Assembly (NCBI GenBank): GCA_963668655.2
Contig: CAXXPQ010000003.1
Location: forward strand, 992,001 to 1,056,000
Reading direction: 5' to 3'
DNA from: G963668655 sp963668655
GTDB lineage: Bacteria; Myxococcota_A; SURF-8
Length of the DNA stretch: 64,000 nucleotides
The notes below the pieces were generated by a model. It worked only from the letters and a program-made list of their open reading frames with translations. It made no database searches and was not told where the DNA came from. Below, piece by piece: positions 1 to 8,700 of this stretch; within the stretch, counting starts at the first letter, position 1, and every line of letters begins with the position of its first letter. The translations under genes were made by a program, and so were the position numbers.

Positions 1-423
1 CCTTTTTCCCTGTTCCCCGATTTCCCCACGAGACAGGCCCAGCAGGTTGACGATGCCGACCCTACCGGCCAGGGATTCGGAAACGTCCCGCATCAGGTGG
101 AACTGCTGGGAGCCGGTCAACCAGAACCTCCCCGGTGTCCGATCCTCGTCCACGGCCATCTTGATGTAGGGCAGGAGTTCGGGGGCATACTGGATTTCGT
201 CTATCAGGATGGGGGGCTGGTACCGTTGGAAGAACAAGGCCGGGTCGTCCTTGGCCAGGTTCAGGATCAATGGATTGTCGAGGGAGACATACTGCCGTTT
301 CTGTCCGGCAAGGTGCTGGAGCAGGGTCGTCTTGCCGACCTGCCGGGCGCCCGTCACCATGAGGACGGGGAACTGCTTGGTTGCCTTTTCGAGGAATGCT
401 TCCAGTGTTCGGGGCATGTACAT
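1..423 (-). CDS. AAA_14/DUF4143-type ATPase, N-terminal part (runs off window)
   Basis: The reverse strand reads MYMPRTLEAFLEKATKQFPV and then a Walker A loop (TGARQVGKTTLL, about residues 23-34) and a Walker B-like LIDEIQYAPELLPYIK segment, followed by FWLTGSQQF. This order is typical of the AAA_14/DUF4143 family, predicted nucleoside triphosphatases common in mobile and toxin-rich regions with no agreed function. No stop is met before base 1, so the C-terminal DUF4143 part lies outside the window. The start at 423 is the first methionine; a second in-frame ATG lies two codons later. The gene points away from the MntA-like gene. Seen: motifs and frame. Inferred: family and function. Confidence 0.8.
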   Translation of the reverse strand, partial: MYMPRTLEAFLEKATKQFPVLMVTGARQVGKTTLLQHLAGQKRQYVSLDNPLILNLAKDDPALFFQRYQPPILIDEIQYAPELLPYIKMAVDEDRTPGRFWLTGSQQFHLMRDVSESLAGRVGIVNLLGLSRGEIGEQGKR

Positions 424-577
424 CGAAAACCTCGTTATCGTCCAATCTGCAATATAGTTGCATTATAGACGATGTCGAGGGTTGGGTCAACTTTATCGGA
501 TGGCGGGAATTTTTCCTGACTGGATTTCCGCCAGGACATCAGGTATGCTAGAGGAACCTTGATGATATGAGGATGTT

Positions 578-874
578 ATGAGATCGAAAGACTCCATACT
601 TGAACTGTTGAGCGAATACCGGGCCGAATTCGAGGAGGCATTCGGTGTGGAGAGGATTGCTCTGTTTGGCTCCCACGCTAGAGACGACCACCGACCGGAC
701 AGTGACATTGACATTCTGGTGTCATACAAGGCTCCCACCTTCGACCACTACATGGATTTGAAATTTCGGCTGGAGGCTTTGCTCGGTTCCCCGGTCGACC
801 TCGTGCTGGAGGATTCGTTGAAACCACGGCTCCGTCAACACATCCTGAATGAGGCCGTTCATGCCGAGGGATGA
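578..874 (+). CDS. mntA: MntA-like nucleotidyltransferase antitoxin
   Basis: A 98-residue minimal nucleotidyltransferase. The signature GSHARDDHRPDSDIDILV (about residues 31-48) contains the GSxAR motif and the paired aspartates of the polymerase-beta fold. MntA proteins of type VII toxin-antitoxin systems AMPylate and silence a partner HEPN RNase encoded next door. Here the next ORF begins at 861, overlapping this gene by 14 bases, exactly where a HEPN gene should start, but it stops after 18 codons. The antitoxin therefore appears orphaned. Family assignment is firm; activity is inferred. Confidence 0.85.
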   Translation: MRSKDSILELLSEYRAEFEEAFGVERIALFGSHARDDHRPDSDIDILVSYKAPTFDHYMDLKFRLEALLGSPVDLVLEDSLKPRLRQHILNEAVHAEG

Positions 875-917
875 ACGGGTTTACCTGGACGACATTCCAT
901 ATTTCGATTCTCGATAA
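861..917 (+). pseudogene. HEPN-toxin 5' remnant (MPRDERVYLDDI...)
   Basis: An 18-codon ORF overlapping the 3' end of the MntA-like gene. Its first residues, MPRDERVYLDDI, resemble the usual N terminus of HEPN-domain partners of MntA, which begin with a basic stretch followed by YLDDI. The next codons (PYFDSR, stop) do not continue the family, so the gene has lost nearly all of its length, including the RxxxxH catalytic motif. The overlap argues for former translational coupling. The identification rests on 12 residues and on position, so it is tentative. Confidence 0.45.
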
Positions 918-1076
918 GGGCTGAGACACGATGCCCAAATAGTGCCCAGACTCTGCACCACGGGATGTATTTTGTTGGATTTTCACGGGACTGAATGGGA
1001 TAGACTTACCTTAGTAATTTCAGCCACATAACACCTATCTAGTCGATATTATTAGGGTTCTTAAAAACCCCGTCGG

Positions 1077-1104
1077 GGCATTCGATTCCCCCCGCCTCCA
1101 CCAA
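1077..1104 (+). repeat. 28-bp att direct repeat, integrase-proximal copy
   Basis: A 28-bp sequence ending GCCTCCACCAA is repeated exactly at 19709-19736 in the same orientation. It has the look of a tRNA or tmRNA 3' end: a TTCGATT T-loop, a C-rich stem and a terminal CCA. The integrase gene ends 1 bp beyond it, the usual layout for elements that integrate into RNA gene 3' ends. No full tRNA or tmRNA is visible upstream and no matching GGAGGCG-type 5' acceptor strand lies in 900-1077. The intact RNA gene is therefore probably outside the window, with this copy joining tandem elements. Confidence 0.72.
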
Positions 1105-1105
1105 A

Positions 1106-2212
1106 TTATCCCAATGATTCCAGAGACTTGCGAAACTTAATCACGTTCCGTGCTGTATACGTGCTGTAAGTGTCCAGCAATTGCACGGAATTACGGTCGA
1201 TTTCCGGGTTCAAATGCGCATAGCGCATCGTGATTCGGATATCCGAATGACCGAGATATTCCTTCACTTTGAGGATGCTCACACCTGCCTGTACGAGATG
1301 CGAGGCGAAGGTGTGCCGAAGCGTATGCCAACCGATTTTTCGCAGTTCCGCCGCATCACAGGCTCGCCTGAGTGGATGTTTGCACTTTCCATCCGTGAGC
1401 GGATCGCCGTTTTTCCGGCAGAAAACGAACGGACTTTTCCGATGCTTGTGGGCGATGAGCGCATTCACCGCTTCGTTGCTCAATGGAACGGTGCGACCCT
1501 TGTTGCTCTTGGGACTGCCGATACGACCGCGATAGATGGCTCGCTCGACGGAAAGAAATCCCAGTTCCAAATTGATATCCTTCCATTGAAGGCCGAGCAA
1601 TTCGCCCTGGCGTAATCCCGTTCGCAACGCCAGCAAGATCATGGTGCGCCATTCGGCTTTAGCAGCATCGATCAAAGCATTGGCCTCCTCCACCGTCAGA
1701 AAATCGTAACTGGACGGAGGCGTTTTCAATTGCCGGACTCGCGGGAAATGCAAAATCAACCCTTCCTCCTCCGCTTCCGTCAAGAGTTTGCTCAAAACGG
1801 CGAGGTGGTTGTTGACGGTTTTTCGTGCATAGCCCATCTGCAACTTTTTACTCCGATACGCTTTGATGTCCTGTTTCGTGATCCGATCCAGGTACAGTTT
1901 GCCGAAAAAGGGTTTCAGGTGTTTGCGAAGAATCATCTGCTTCTTCGTCACCTCCGATGGTTTGTTTTCCACCTTGGCGTAGGTTTCAATGAAAGTCTCG
2001 GCGTACTTGGCAAACATCGGCACTTCTAAGGGTTTGTTCGGTTGCTCGTCTTTCTCCAGCAGTTCCCGTCGTTTCTGCCGCTCGAAGGCTTCCGCCTGCT
2101 TCCTCGTCGTGAAAGGCGTGCCTTCCCGGATTTCCTCCTTTCTTCCGTCCGGGTGTTTGTAGATGAAATGAACGATATACTTTCCCGTGTCGCGTCTCAG
2201 GTAGACCGTCAT
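1106..2212 (-). CDS. int: Tyrosine recombinase integrase
   Basis: Phage-type tyrosine recombinase of 368 residues. The C-terminal catalytic domain shows the first arginine in ALRTGLRQGELLGLQW, the HTLRHTFASHLVQAG box, LGHSDIRITMRYAHL with the catalytic tyrosine, and an N-terminal SAM-like core-binding domain. An upstream in-frame start would give 384 residues, but the ATG at 2212 overlaps the stop of the excisionase gene as ATGA, which supports coupled translation from there. The 3' end lies against the 28-bp att copy, so it should recombine the two repeats at 1077 and 19709. The final codons contain the ACAGCAC-GTAT-ACAGCAC sequence repeated elsewhere in the window. Confidence 0.93.
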   Translation of the reverse strand: MTVYLRRDTGKYIVHFIYKHPDGRKEEIREGTPFTTRKQAEAFERQKRRELLEKDEQPNKPLEVPMFAKYAETFIETYAKVENKPSEVTKKQMILRKHLKPFFGKLYLDRITKQDIKAYRSKKLQMGYARKTVNNHLAVLSKLLTEAEEEGLILHFPRVRQLKTPPSSYDFLTVEEANALIDAAKAEWRTMILLALRTGLRQGELLGLQWKDINLELGFLSVERAIYRGRIGSPKSNKGRTVPLSNEAVNALIAHKHRKSPFVFCRKNGDPLTDGKCKHPLRRACDAAELRKIGWHTLRHTFASHLVQAGVSILKVKEYLGHSDIRITMRYAHLNPEIDRNSVQLLDTYSTYTARNVIKFRKSLESLG

Positions 2213-2466
2213 GGGCCACCTCGCTTTCTGGTCGAGACACGACCTTGGCCGGTAAGCCATTGTACTACAGCTTCCCGGCTGAATCTCAGAATTCTTCCGA
2301 TCTTTCGGCAGGGAATCTCATCCCGAGACGCCGCCTCGTAAACCGTTTTGCGATTGACCCGCAGCCATTCCGCCACCTCTTCCACGGTGAGAATCTCTGG
2401 CAGAGCGTCCAATTTTCGTTGTTCGCTGTCTGCGCTGTCGTTCTGCGGTACGTACGGTTTCGGCAT
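2209..2466 (-). CDS. xis: Excisionase-like helix-turn-helix protein
   Basis: An 85-residue protein with a MerR/excisionase-type winged helix: LTVEEVAEWLRVNRKTVYEA followed by IPCRKIGRILRFSREAVVQWL (HTH_17 family). Such proteins bend att DNA and direct integrase towards excision, or help it in integration. The gene sits immediately upstream of the integrase and overlaps it by 4 bp (ATGA), so the two should be made together. The start MPKPYVPQND was chosen because the homologous region begins soon after it; a longer frame upstream is antisense noise. Confidence 0.78.
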   Translation of the reverse strand: MPKPYVPQNDSADSEQRKLDALPEILTVEEVAEWLRVNRKTVYEAASRDEIPCRKIGRILRFSREAVVQWLTGQGRVSTRKRGGP

Positions 2467-2519
2467 GGCGTTTTCTCCTGTGATTTCCGGGCTGTACGCA
2501 TACCGCACAACCCGGAAAC

Positions 2520-3899
2520 TTACCCCGATTTCCCTTCCTTCTGCGCTGTGCGGTGTGGCTTCATGCTTCCCCGGTTCCCGCTTCCGAAAATATCCAGAGC
2601 CTCCCCACCCGCCGCCCACTCTTCGAGCGTGGAAAAAGACGCCGCTTTCATCACGACGGGATATTTCCTCGTCGCTTCCCGCAGTTGCCCTTTGCGTTTC
2701 TCGTCCGGCACGACGACCCACAGACGCACGTCTTCTTTTCCCCGCCCGCCACCCAGCGCCCGGCTGTACGGTTCCAGTTTTTCTTTCCGAAAGGTGGCGA
2801 CGCTCTCGGTTGCCCGGTCGGCTTCCACCAGCAGGAGACCGGCCCGGGCTCCCTCGCGCCACGTGACGAGCAGATCCGGCCTTACGGTTTTCCAGTTTGT
2901 TTCCCGCTTCAGTTCGATTCTCATGCACCTTTTCGCCGCCAGAGCGCAGAGCCGCGCGCCGAGGCCTCCCGTCATGGCGGCGTGCTCCCATAGTCTTTCT
3001 TCGGGCAACGCAAACGGCTCGTAGCGCCGCTGGTTTTTCAGCGCTTTCCCGCCCTCGGTTGTGAGATGATAGGCGCTGCGCTTGCCCAGCTTCACCGCCC
3101 CGATCGCATTTTCCTTGGCCATCTTTTTTAGAAACTGCCGTCCGTAGGCTGCCGAGCCAGGAAAGAAGGCCGCATTCAGGTCGCTCAAGGGCACCAGTCC
3201 GCAGACGGCCAGGACACGCAGGACGGCCTGTCGTTTCCGTTCGCCTTGCAGTTTGCTCAAGTCCATCGGCTTGGGCTGTCGCGCGTTCGACGGTGTTCCT
3301 GCTTCCCTGTCGGTGGCGTGCGCCGCTCCGCCTTTTGCGATTTCTCCCGCGTCCGTGCCTGCGGTGTAGCGTTCGCCGGTGAGCGCTCTCGGCCTCCCGG
3401 CCTGCGCCGTCGGCACGCCGTGCTTTTGCAGGGCGTACGCCATCAGTTCTTCGGTGTGAGAGTTTGGCGGCGTTTTGACGTCGGGCGAGGCCACGCTGAA
3501 GACCTGGTTTCCCAGTCGCACCGCCGCCCGCCCCACGGGCAGGGCGTTCAGTTCCTCTTCCTCGAACAGCCCGTGCAGTTCGGCCTTGGCGATCTTGGCG
3601 TCGCCCGAGCCTACGCCCATGGCGAAGTACATGAGCGCCGCGACGTTCGTGCTCAAGGTCTTTCTCACCACGGGCGGTATCGTGTCGTAGCTTTGGTTGA
3701 TCAGCGTGAGGCTCATCCCAAATTTTGCGGTCTCCTGGAACGTTCGCGTGATCAGGTCCGCGTTTTCCAGGTTGAGGAAGGCCGCCGCCTCGTCCACGTA
3801 GACGTTGAAGAGGTCGTTTTTGTCCTCCTCCTCGGTGGACAGACCGTGGTTCAGGCCGCTGTTGAACGCCTCGCTTCCAGTTTTCCGTTCTTTTTTCAT
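2520..3899 (-). CDS. Truncated TraG/TraM-type ATPase joined to a replication-relaxation-like domain
   Basis: A 459-residue protein in two parts. Residues about 30-130 (VYVDEAAAFLNL, TFQETAKFGMSLTLINQSYD, VRKTLSTNVAALMYFAMG) match the Walker B and sensor half of TraG/VirD4-like or DUF87-like transfer ATPases. The Walker A half is missing, so this cannot be a working ATPase alone. From about residue 220 onward (RQAVLRVLAVCGLVPLSDLNAAFFPGS, TRPDLLVTW-like segment, LLLVEADRATES) it resembles replication-relaxation proteins. Both families are typical of integrative and conjugative elements. No relaxase or type IV secretion genes lie nearby. The 5' end may be the product of a deletion. Confidence 0.55.
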   Translation of the reverse strand: MKKERKTGSEAFNSGLNHGLSTEEEDKNDLFNVYVDEAAAFLNLENADLITRTFQETAKFGMSLTLINQSYDTIPPVVRKTLSTNVAALMYFAMGVGSGDAKIAKAELHGLFEEEELNALPVGRAAVRLGNQVFSVASPDVKTPPNSHTEELMAYALQKHGVPTAQAGRPRALTGERYTAGTDAGEIAKGGAAHATDREAGTPSNARQPKPMDLSKLQGERKRQAVLRVLAVCGLVPLSDLNAAFFPGSAAYGRQFLKKMAKENAIGAVKLGKRSAYHLTTEGGKALKNQRRYEPFALPEERLWEHAAMTGGLGARLCALAAKRCMRIELKRETNWKTVRPDLLVTWREGARAGLLLVEADRATESVATFRKEKLEPYSRALGGGRGKEDVRLWVVVPDEKRKGQLREATRKYPVVMKAASFSTLEEWAAGGEALDIFGSGNRGSMKPHRTAQKEGKSG

Positions 3900-3916
3900 G
3901 ACGACTCCTTTTATGT

Positions 3917-4270
3917 TTAGGGTTGTCGGGATGAAACGCGGCCGGACGGACCGGACGCTTTCAGGTGTTTGAAACGCCGGACGGCGATGTCCAGGTATTC
4001 CCGGTTTTGCTCGATGCCGACGAAGGGGCGGCCGAACTTGGCGGCCACCACTCCCGTGCTGCCACTGCCGGTAAAGGGATCCAGGACCGCGTCGCCCTTG
4101 TTGGAACTGGCGAGGATGATGCGGGACAACAGCGACGTGGGTTTCTGCGCCACGTGTCGTCCGTGGTGTTTATCCCTTTCTCGTGTCTTCGAAACGGCCC
4201 AGACGGTGCCCATCTGCCAGCCGGGGCGATGGATGAGTGGTACGTACTGACTTTGACCGCAGTGGGAGCA
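3917..4270 (-). pseudogene. DNA methyltransferase C-terminal fragment cut by IS3
   Basis: The reverse strand encodes HVAQKPTSLLSRIILASS followed by DAVLDPFTGSGSTGVVAA and FVGIEQNREYLDIAVRRF. This is the SAM-binding C-terminal end of an N6/N4 DNA methyltransferase (DPFxGSG motif, then the acidic E of motif II). The catalytic DPPY/DPPW half is missing because the coding frame runs into the end of the IS3-family element at 4270/4271. It is only 17 bp from the transfer-like gene downstream. A truncated enzyme lacking motif IV should be inactive. The family call is firm; specificity cannot be told. Confidence 0.75.
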
Positions 4271-4338
4271 TGCCCTGCCCCCCAAAAACTGGACAGCTGA
4301 TGTGTTAGAATCCTCCAATGATTCAAGGAGGGATTCTG

Positions 4339-4608
4339 ATGAAAGGGAAACGGTTTTCGGACGAGCAGATCGTGACGATTCTAAAAGAGGCGGAATGCAA
4401 GACCTCGACGGTGCAGGAGATCTGCCGCAAACATGGCGTGTCTGAGCAGAGTTTCTATCGCTGGCGTAAGAAATTTGGTGGCCTGTCGGTTTCGGAGACC
4501 AGGCGGCTCAAGGATCTTGAAAAAGAGAACGCCCGCTTGAAACGGCTGCTTGCCGAACGGGATCTGGAACTTGACGTGGCCAAGGAGCTGTTGGAAAAAA
4601 ACTGGTGA
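4339..4608 (+). CDS. IS3-family transposase OrfA
   Basis: An 89-residue HTH_Tnp_1 protein: RFSDEQIVTILKEAE, QEICRKHGVSEQSFYRWRKKFGG, then a leucine-zipper-like coiled coil (LEKENARLKRLLAERDLELDVAKELL). It binds the inverted repeats as part of the transposase. An AAGGAGG ribosome site lies just before the ATG at 4339, so this start is preferred to the one seven codons upstream. It overlaps OrfB by 4 bases (GTGA). Confidence 0.92.
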   Translation: MKGKRFSDEQIVTILKEAECKTSTVQEICRKHGVSEQSFYRWRKKFGGLSVSETRRLKDLEKENARLKRLLAERDLELDVAKELLEKNW

Positions 4609-5459
4609 AGGCGGCGCATCGAAGGGAAGCGGTGGATCACGCGGCCTCGCGTGGTCTGTCCGTCCGACGAAGCGCCGCATTGGTCACGCTGCAACGATCC
4701 ACGTACTATTACAAGGCCCATCCGCGAGACGATTCGGTCCTGAAGGCCAGGCTCAAGGAGATCTCGGAAGATGAGCCGCGTTTCGGGTATCGCCGGGCCT
4801 GGGGCGTGATTTACAGATCAGAAATCGTCAATCTGAAACGGGTGTACCGTGTCTGGAGGGAATTGGAGCTTTGTCTTCCGAGGCACAAGCCGCGCAAGAA
4901 AAAGAAAACGAAGTCGGCGGGCCTGCCGGTCAAGGCCGAATGTCCGAACCATGTATGGACCTACGATTTCATGTTCGATTCGCTCAGCAACGGCAGGCGG
5001 ATCAAGCTGTTGACGGTGGAAGACGAGTACACGCGGGAAGGTCTGGCAATCCATGTGGACAAAGGCATCAAATCGGCTGACCTGATCTGCATTCTGGACG
5101 ACCTGTTCAATCAATACGGCAATCCGGCCTTTCTCCGCTCGGATAACGGTCCGGAATTCATCGCGGAAAAACTGAAAACCTGGCTCCAAAATCGCGGTAC
5201 GGACACGCTGCATATCGACGCGGGCAGCCCCTGGCAGAACGGTTTCATCGAAAGTTTCAATTCGAAGGTGCGCGACGAGCATTTGAACATGGAGATTTTC
5301 CTGACGTTGAGGGAGGCGCAGGTGAAGACCGAGATGTGGCGCAGGAAATACAACACGTTTCGTCCGCACAGCAGCCTGGGATATCGGACGCCGCAGCAGG
5401 AGCGGCGGCGTTTCTTCTCGGGGGCGCTGCCCCCGAACCCCCGGAGTTTAACGCTTTAA
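4605..5459 (+). CDS. IS3-family transposase OrfB (DDE integrase domain)
   Basis: A 284-residue rve-superfamily DDE recombinase. The N-terminal HTH_21 region (KEISEDEPRFGYRRAWGVIYR) is followed by VWTYDFMFDSL with the first catalytic aspartate, LRSDNGPEFIA with the second, and GSPWQNGFIESFNSKVRDE with the glutamate. All three acidic residues are present and the gene is full length, so it may still be active. It starts at a GTG overlapping the OrfA stop, which implies translational coupling. Confidence 0.93.
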   Translation: MKAAHRREAVDHAASRGLSVRRSAALVTLQRSTYYYKAHPRDDSVLKARLKEISEDEPRFGYRRAWGVIYRSEIVNLKRVYRVWRELELCLPRHKPRKKKKTKSAGLPVKAECPNHVWTYDFMFDSLSNGRRIKLLTVEDEYTREGLAIHVDKGIKSADLICILDDLFNQYGNPAFLRSDNGPEFIAEKLKTWLQNRGTDTLHIDAGSPWQNGFIESFNSKVRDEHLNMEIFLTLREAQVKTEMWRRKYNTFRPHSSLGYRTPQQERRRFFSGALPPNPRSLTL

Positions 5460-5719
5460 GGCTTGCCCGATGGGCGTTTGAAGAAAAGAACAAAAAAGAA
5501 GGACGCGGCAAGAAAGCCGCGCCCATCGGTATAAGCACCCGTCCGGCGCTCGGGTCGCTCTCCAGCGGAGCCCTATCCCCCGGATGGGTACGGCCAGTGT
5601 ACACGAAAAAGATGATCGAAAAGGCAATTTGTGCTACGATTCAGATGGTCGAGCCGCATGGCTCATTCTCAACCCGGATTCTAACTCGTCAGCTGGTCCA
5701 CACAACCGGGAGCAGGGCA

Positions 5720-8700
5720 CACCCCTCAAAAGGGGTGGAGACTCCTGCCCGCATCGTCTACCACTCGAACAGGCAGTTTCAATCCACTCCACCCCTCAAA
5801 AGGGGTGGAGACAGGTCGGGATGGATGCTCGGCCTGCCAAACCTCGCAGTTTCAATCCACTCCACCCCTCAAAAGGGGTGGAGACGCAGCGCTTCCCCTT
5901 CGTTGAAATTGAAATATCGTTTCAATCCACTCCACCCCTCAAAAGGGGTGGAGACCGTTTTCCGGCGCTGCTATTATTCCGGCTACGCAGTTTCAATCCA
6001 CTCCACCCCTCAAAAGGGGTGGAGACGTCGGATTTGGAGGCGTCGGAGATCTCCGAATTCGTTTCAATCCACTCCACCCCTCAAAAGGGGTGGAGACGGC
6101 CATACCGTTGGTTTCGTCGCCAACCTGGAACTCGTTTCAATCCACTCCACCCCTCAAAAGGGGTGGAGACCATGGTGTGACTGCATGGAGAACATCGGCG
6201 CATACGTTTCAATCCACTCCACCCCTCAAAAGGGGTGGAGACGGCCAAGAACTTAGCATCAAACGAATTCGTTCAGTTTCAATCCACTCCACCCCTCAAA
6301 AGGGGTGGAGACTTTGAATTCTTTGGCTAAGAGAACTATACTCCTAGTTTCAATCCACTCCACCCCTCAAAAGGGGTGGAGACGAGTCGACAACTAGCGA
6401 TGCGCCGACTTGTAGATAGTTTCAATCCACTCCACCCCTCAAAAGGGGTGGAGACGACATCGCCAATGGATGTATATCCACTCGTTGATGTTTCAATCCA
6501 CTCCACCCCTCAAAAGGGGTGGAGACGGTCGGAGGAGGTCCGGCGGGTCCACGGGAAGAAGTTTCAATCCACTCCACCCCTCAAAAGGGGTGGAGACGCA
6601 CGGTAAGCGCTTTCGTGTAGTAACAAACCAGGTTTCAATCCACTCCACCCCTCAAAAGGGGTGGAGACAATCGAGAGTGCGAGGTTCCTCACGACTTTGA
6701 TTTTGTTTCAATCCACTCCACCCCTCAAAAGGGGTGGAGACCATAAGGATACTGCCAGCGTCAAGCCTGTTAACAAGTTTCAATCCACTCCACCCCTCAA
6801 AAGGGGTGGAGACTACTTCCCACTGCCATGGCCTTGTCATATTCGCGCAGTTTCAATCCACTCCACCCCTCAAAAGGGGTGGAGACTCAGGCGAGTGGAT
6901 TCGGAGAACTTTCCGCACAAGTTTCAATCCACTCCACCCCTCAAAAGGGGTGGAGACAGCGTGACATCACGTAAACATCACGTGAATGTTACAGTTTCAA
7001 TCCACTCCACCCCTCAAAAGGGGTGGAGACCCGTATCCCGGCGCGGATAAACCATGGCATTCGGGTTTCAATCCACTCCACCCCTCAAAAGGGGTGGAGA
7101 CCCGTATCCCGGCGCGGATAAACCATGGCATTCGGGTTTCAATCCACTCCACCCCTCAAAAGGGGTGGAGACGTCCACGTGTCCGCATATCCGACAGGTA
7201 CGCTCGGTTTCAATCCACTCCACCCCTCAAAAGGGGTGGAGACATGGCCACGCGCGCGCCGGTATGATTTACGATCTCGTTTCAATCCACTCCACCCCTC
7301 AAAAGGGGTGGAGACGGAAAATGTCAAGGAATTCCAGACATGGGGACCGTTGTTTCAATCCACTCCACCCCTCAAAAGGGGTGGAGACGTATTCATCCTG
7401 GACGCCGACGAGTGTGTCGGAATTGTTTCAATCCACTCCACCCCTCAAAAGGGGTGGAGACCGCCGGCAGCCGTTAGCATCGAGATCAACGTAGGAAGTT
7501 TCAATCCACTCCACCCCTCAAAAGGGGTGGAGACTGCATCCGGATTGCAGGATGACGATTCGCAGCCTGTTTCAATCCACTCCACCCCTCAAAAGGGGTG
7601 GAGACATCCGATAGATTATGACGTGACGACGGAATCATGGTTTCAATCCACTCCACCCCTCAAAAGGGGTGGAGACTCCAAGACCTTCGGAAGGACATCC
7701 AACATAACAAGTTTCAATCCACTCCACCCCTCAAAAGGGGTGGAGACGCGTTCGGGACGGCTCCGGTAAACACAATCGACAAGTTTCAATCCACTCCACC
7801 CCTCAAAAGGGGTGGAGACGCTCTTCCGTGAGATTTGTTGGAAAACCCATCGCTGTTTCAATCCACTCCACCCCTCAAAAAGGGTGGAGACAGCAGATTT
7901 TTCGCTAACTTCGAGAGCCCAGATGTTTCAATCCACTCCACCCCTCAAAAGGGGTGGAGACCTTGACACCCTTGGATGCAAGGGCATACCAATCGTGTTT
8001 CAATCCACTCCACCCCTCAAAAGGGGTGGAGACGGCACAGAAAATGTTGCTACCAATCGCAATGCAGAGCGTTTCAATCCACTCCACCCCTCAAAAGGGG
8101 TGGAGACGACCAAGACCGCATCGCAACCGAAAATTATGGAGTGTTTCAATCCACTCCACCCCTCAAAAGGGGTGGAGACACGGCCGCTGTCTACGATACG
8201 ATAGAGGAACTGGTGTTTCAATCCACTCCACCCCTCAAAAGGGGTGGAGACGCTCTTCCGTGAGATTTGTTGGAAAACCCATCGCTGTTTCAATCCACTC
8301 CACCCCTCAAAAGGGGTGGAGACCGTTGCGGTGCGTGCATCACGTACGCGCGCAAGGACGTTTCAATCCACTCCACCCCTCAAAAGGGGTGGAGACGCCC
8401 AACCATGCAACATCTTAATGACAAACAAACAGTTTCAATCCACTCCACCCCTCAAAAGGGGTGGAGACGTAGGTATCGTCATCGACCTTCGTCAAGGTCG
8501 AGAGGTTTCAATCCACTCCACCCCTCAAAAGGGGTGGAGACATCGTAGACACCGAGACGGCTTCGAACGATTATGTTGTTTCAATCCACTCCACCCCTCA
8601 AAAGGGGTGGAGACGCGTAATACCGATATTCCTGCGAATGCCAAAATTGTTTCAATCCACTCCACCCCTCAAAAGGGGTGGAGACGTGCCCGTGACGGTG

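Larger units (their letters stand above)
4271..5719 (+). mobile_element. IS3-family insertion sequence
   Basis: A 1449-bp element with two overlapping ORFs and imperfect terminal inverted repeats. The left end reads TGCCCTGCCCCCC..CTGG and the right end, on the reverse strand, TGCCCTGCTCCC..TGGACC; both continue into CAGCTGA and GTTAGAATCC. The flanks do not match: the left flank is inside a methyltransferase gene, the right flank is inside a CRISPR repeat, and there is no target duplication. The element therefore marks a deletion or recombination joint rather than a simple insertion. Confidence 0.85.

Noticed and set aside
900..1104. A complete tRNA or tmRNA gene ending at 1103
   Set aside because: No complementary 5' acceptor strand, D-arm or tag-peptide region was found upstream, and the T-stem pairs poorly.
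2209..2991. 260-codon ORF overlapping the excisionase
   Set aside because: Only its last 85 codons resemble a protein family; the rest is antisense-frame noise of the relaxation-like gene.
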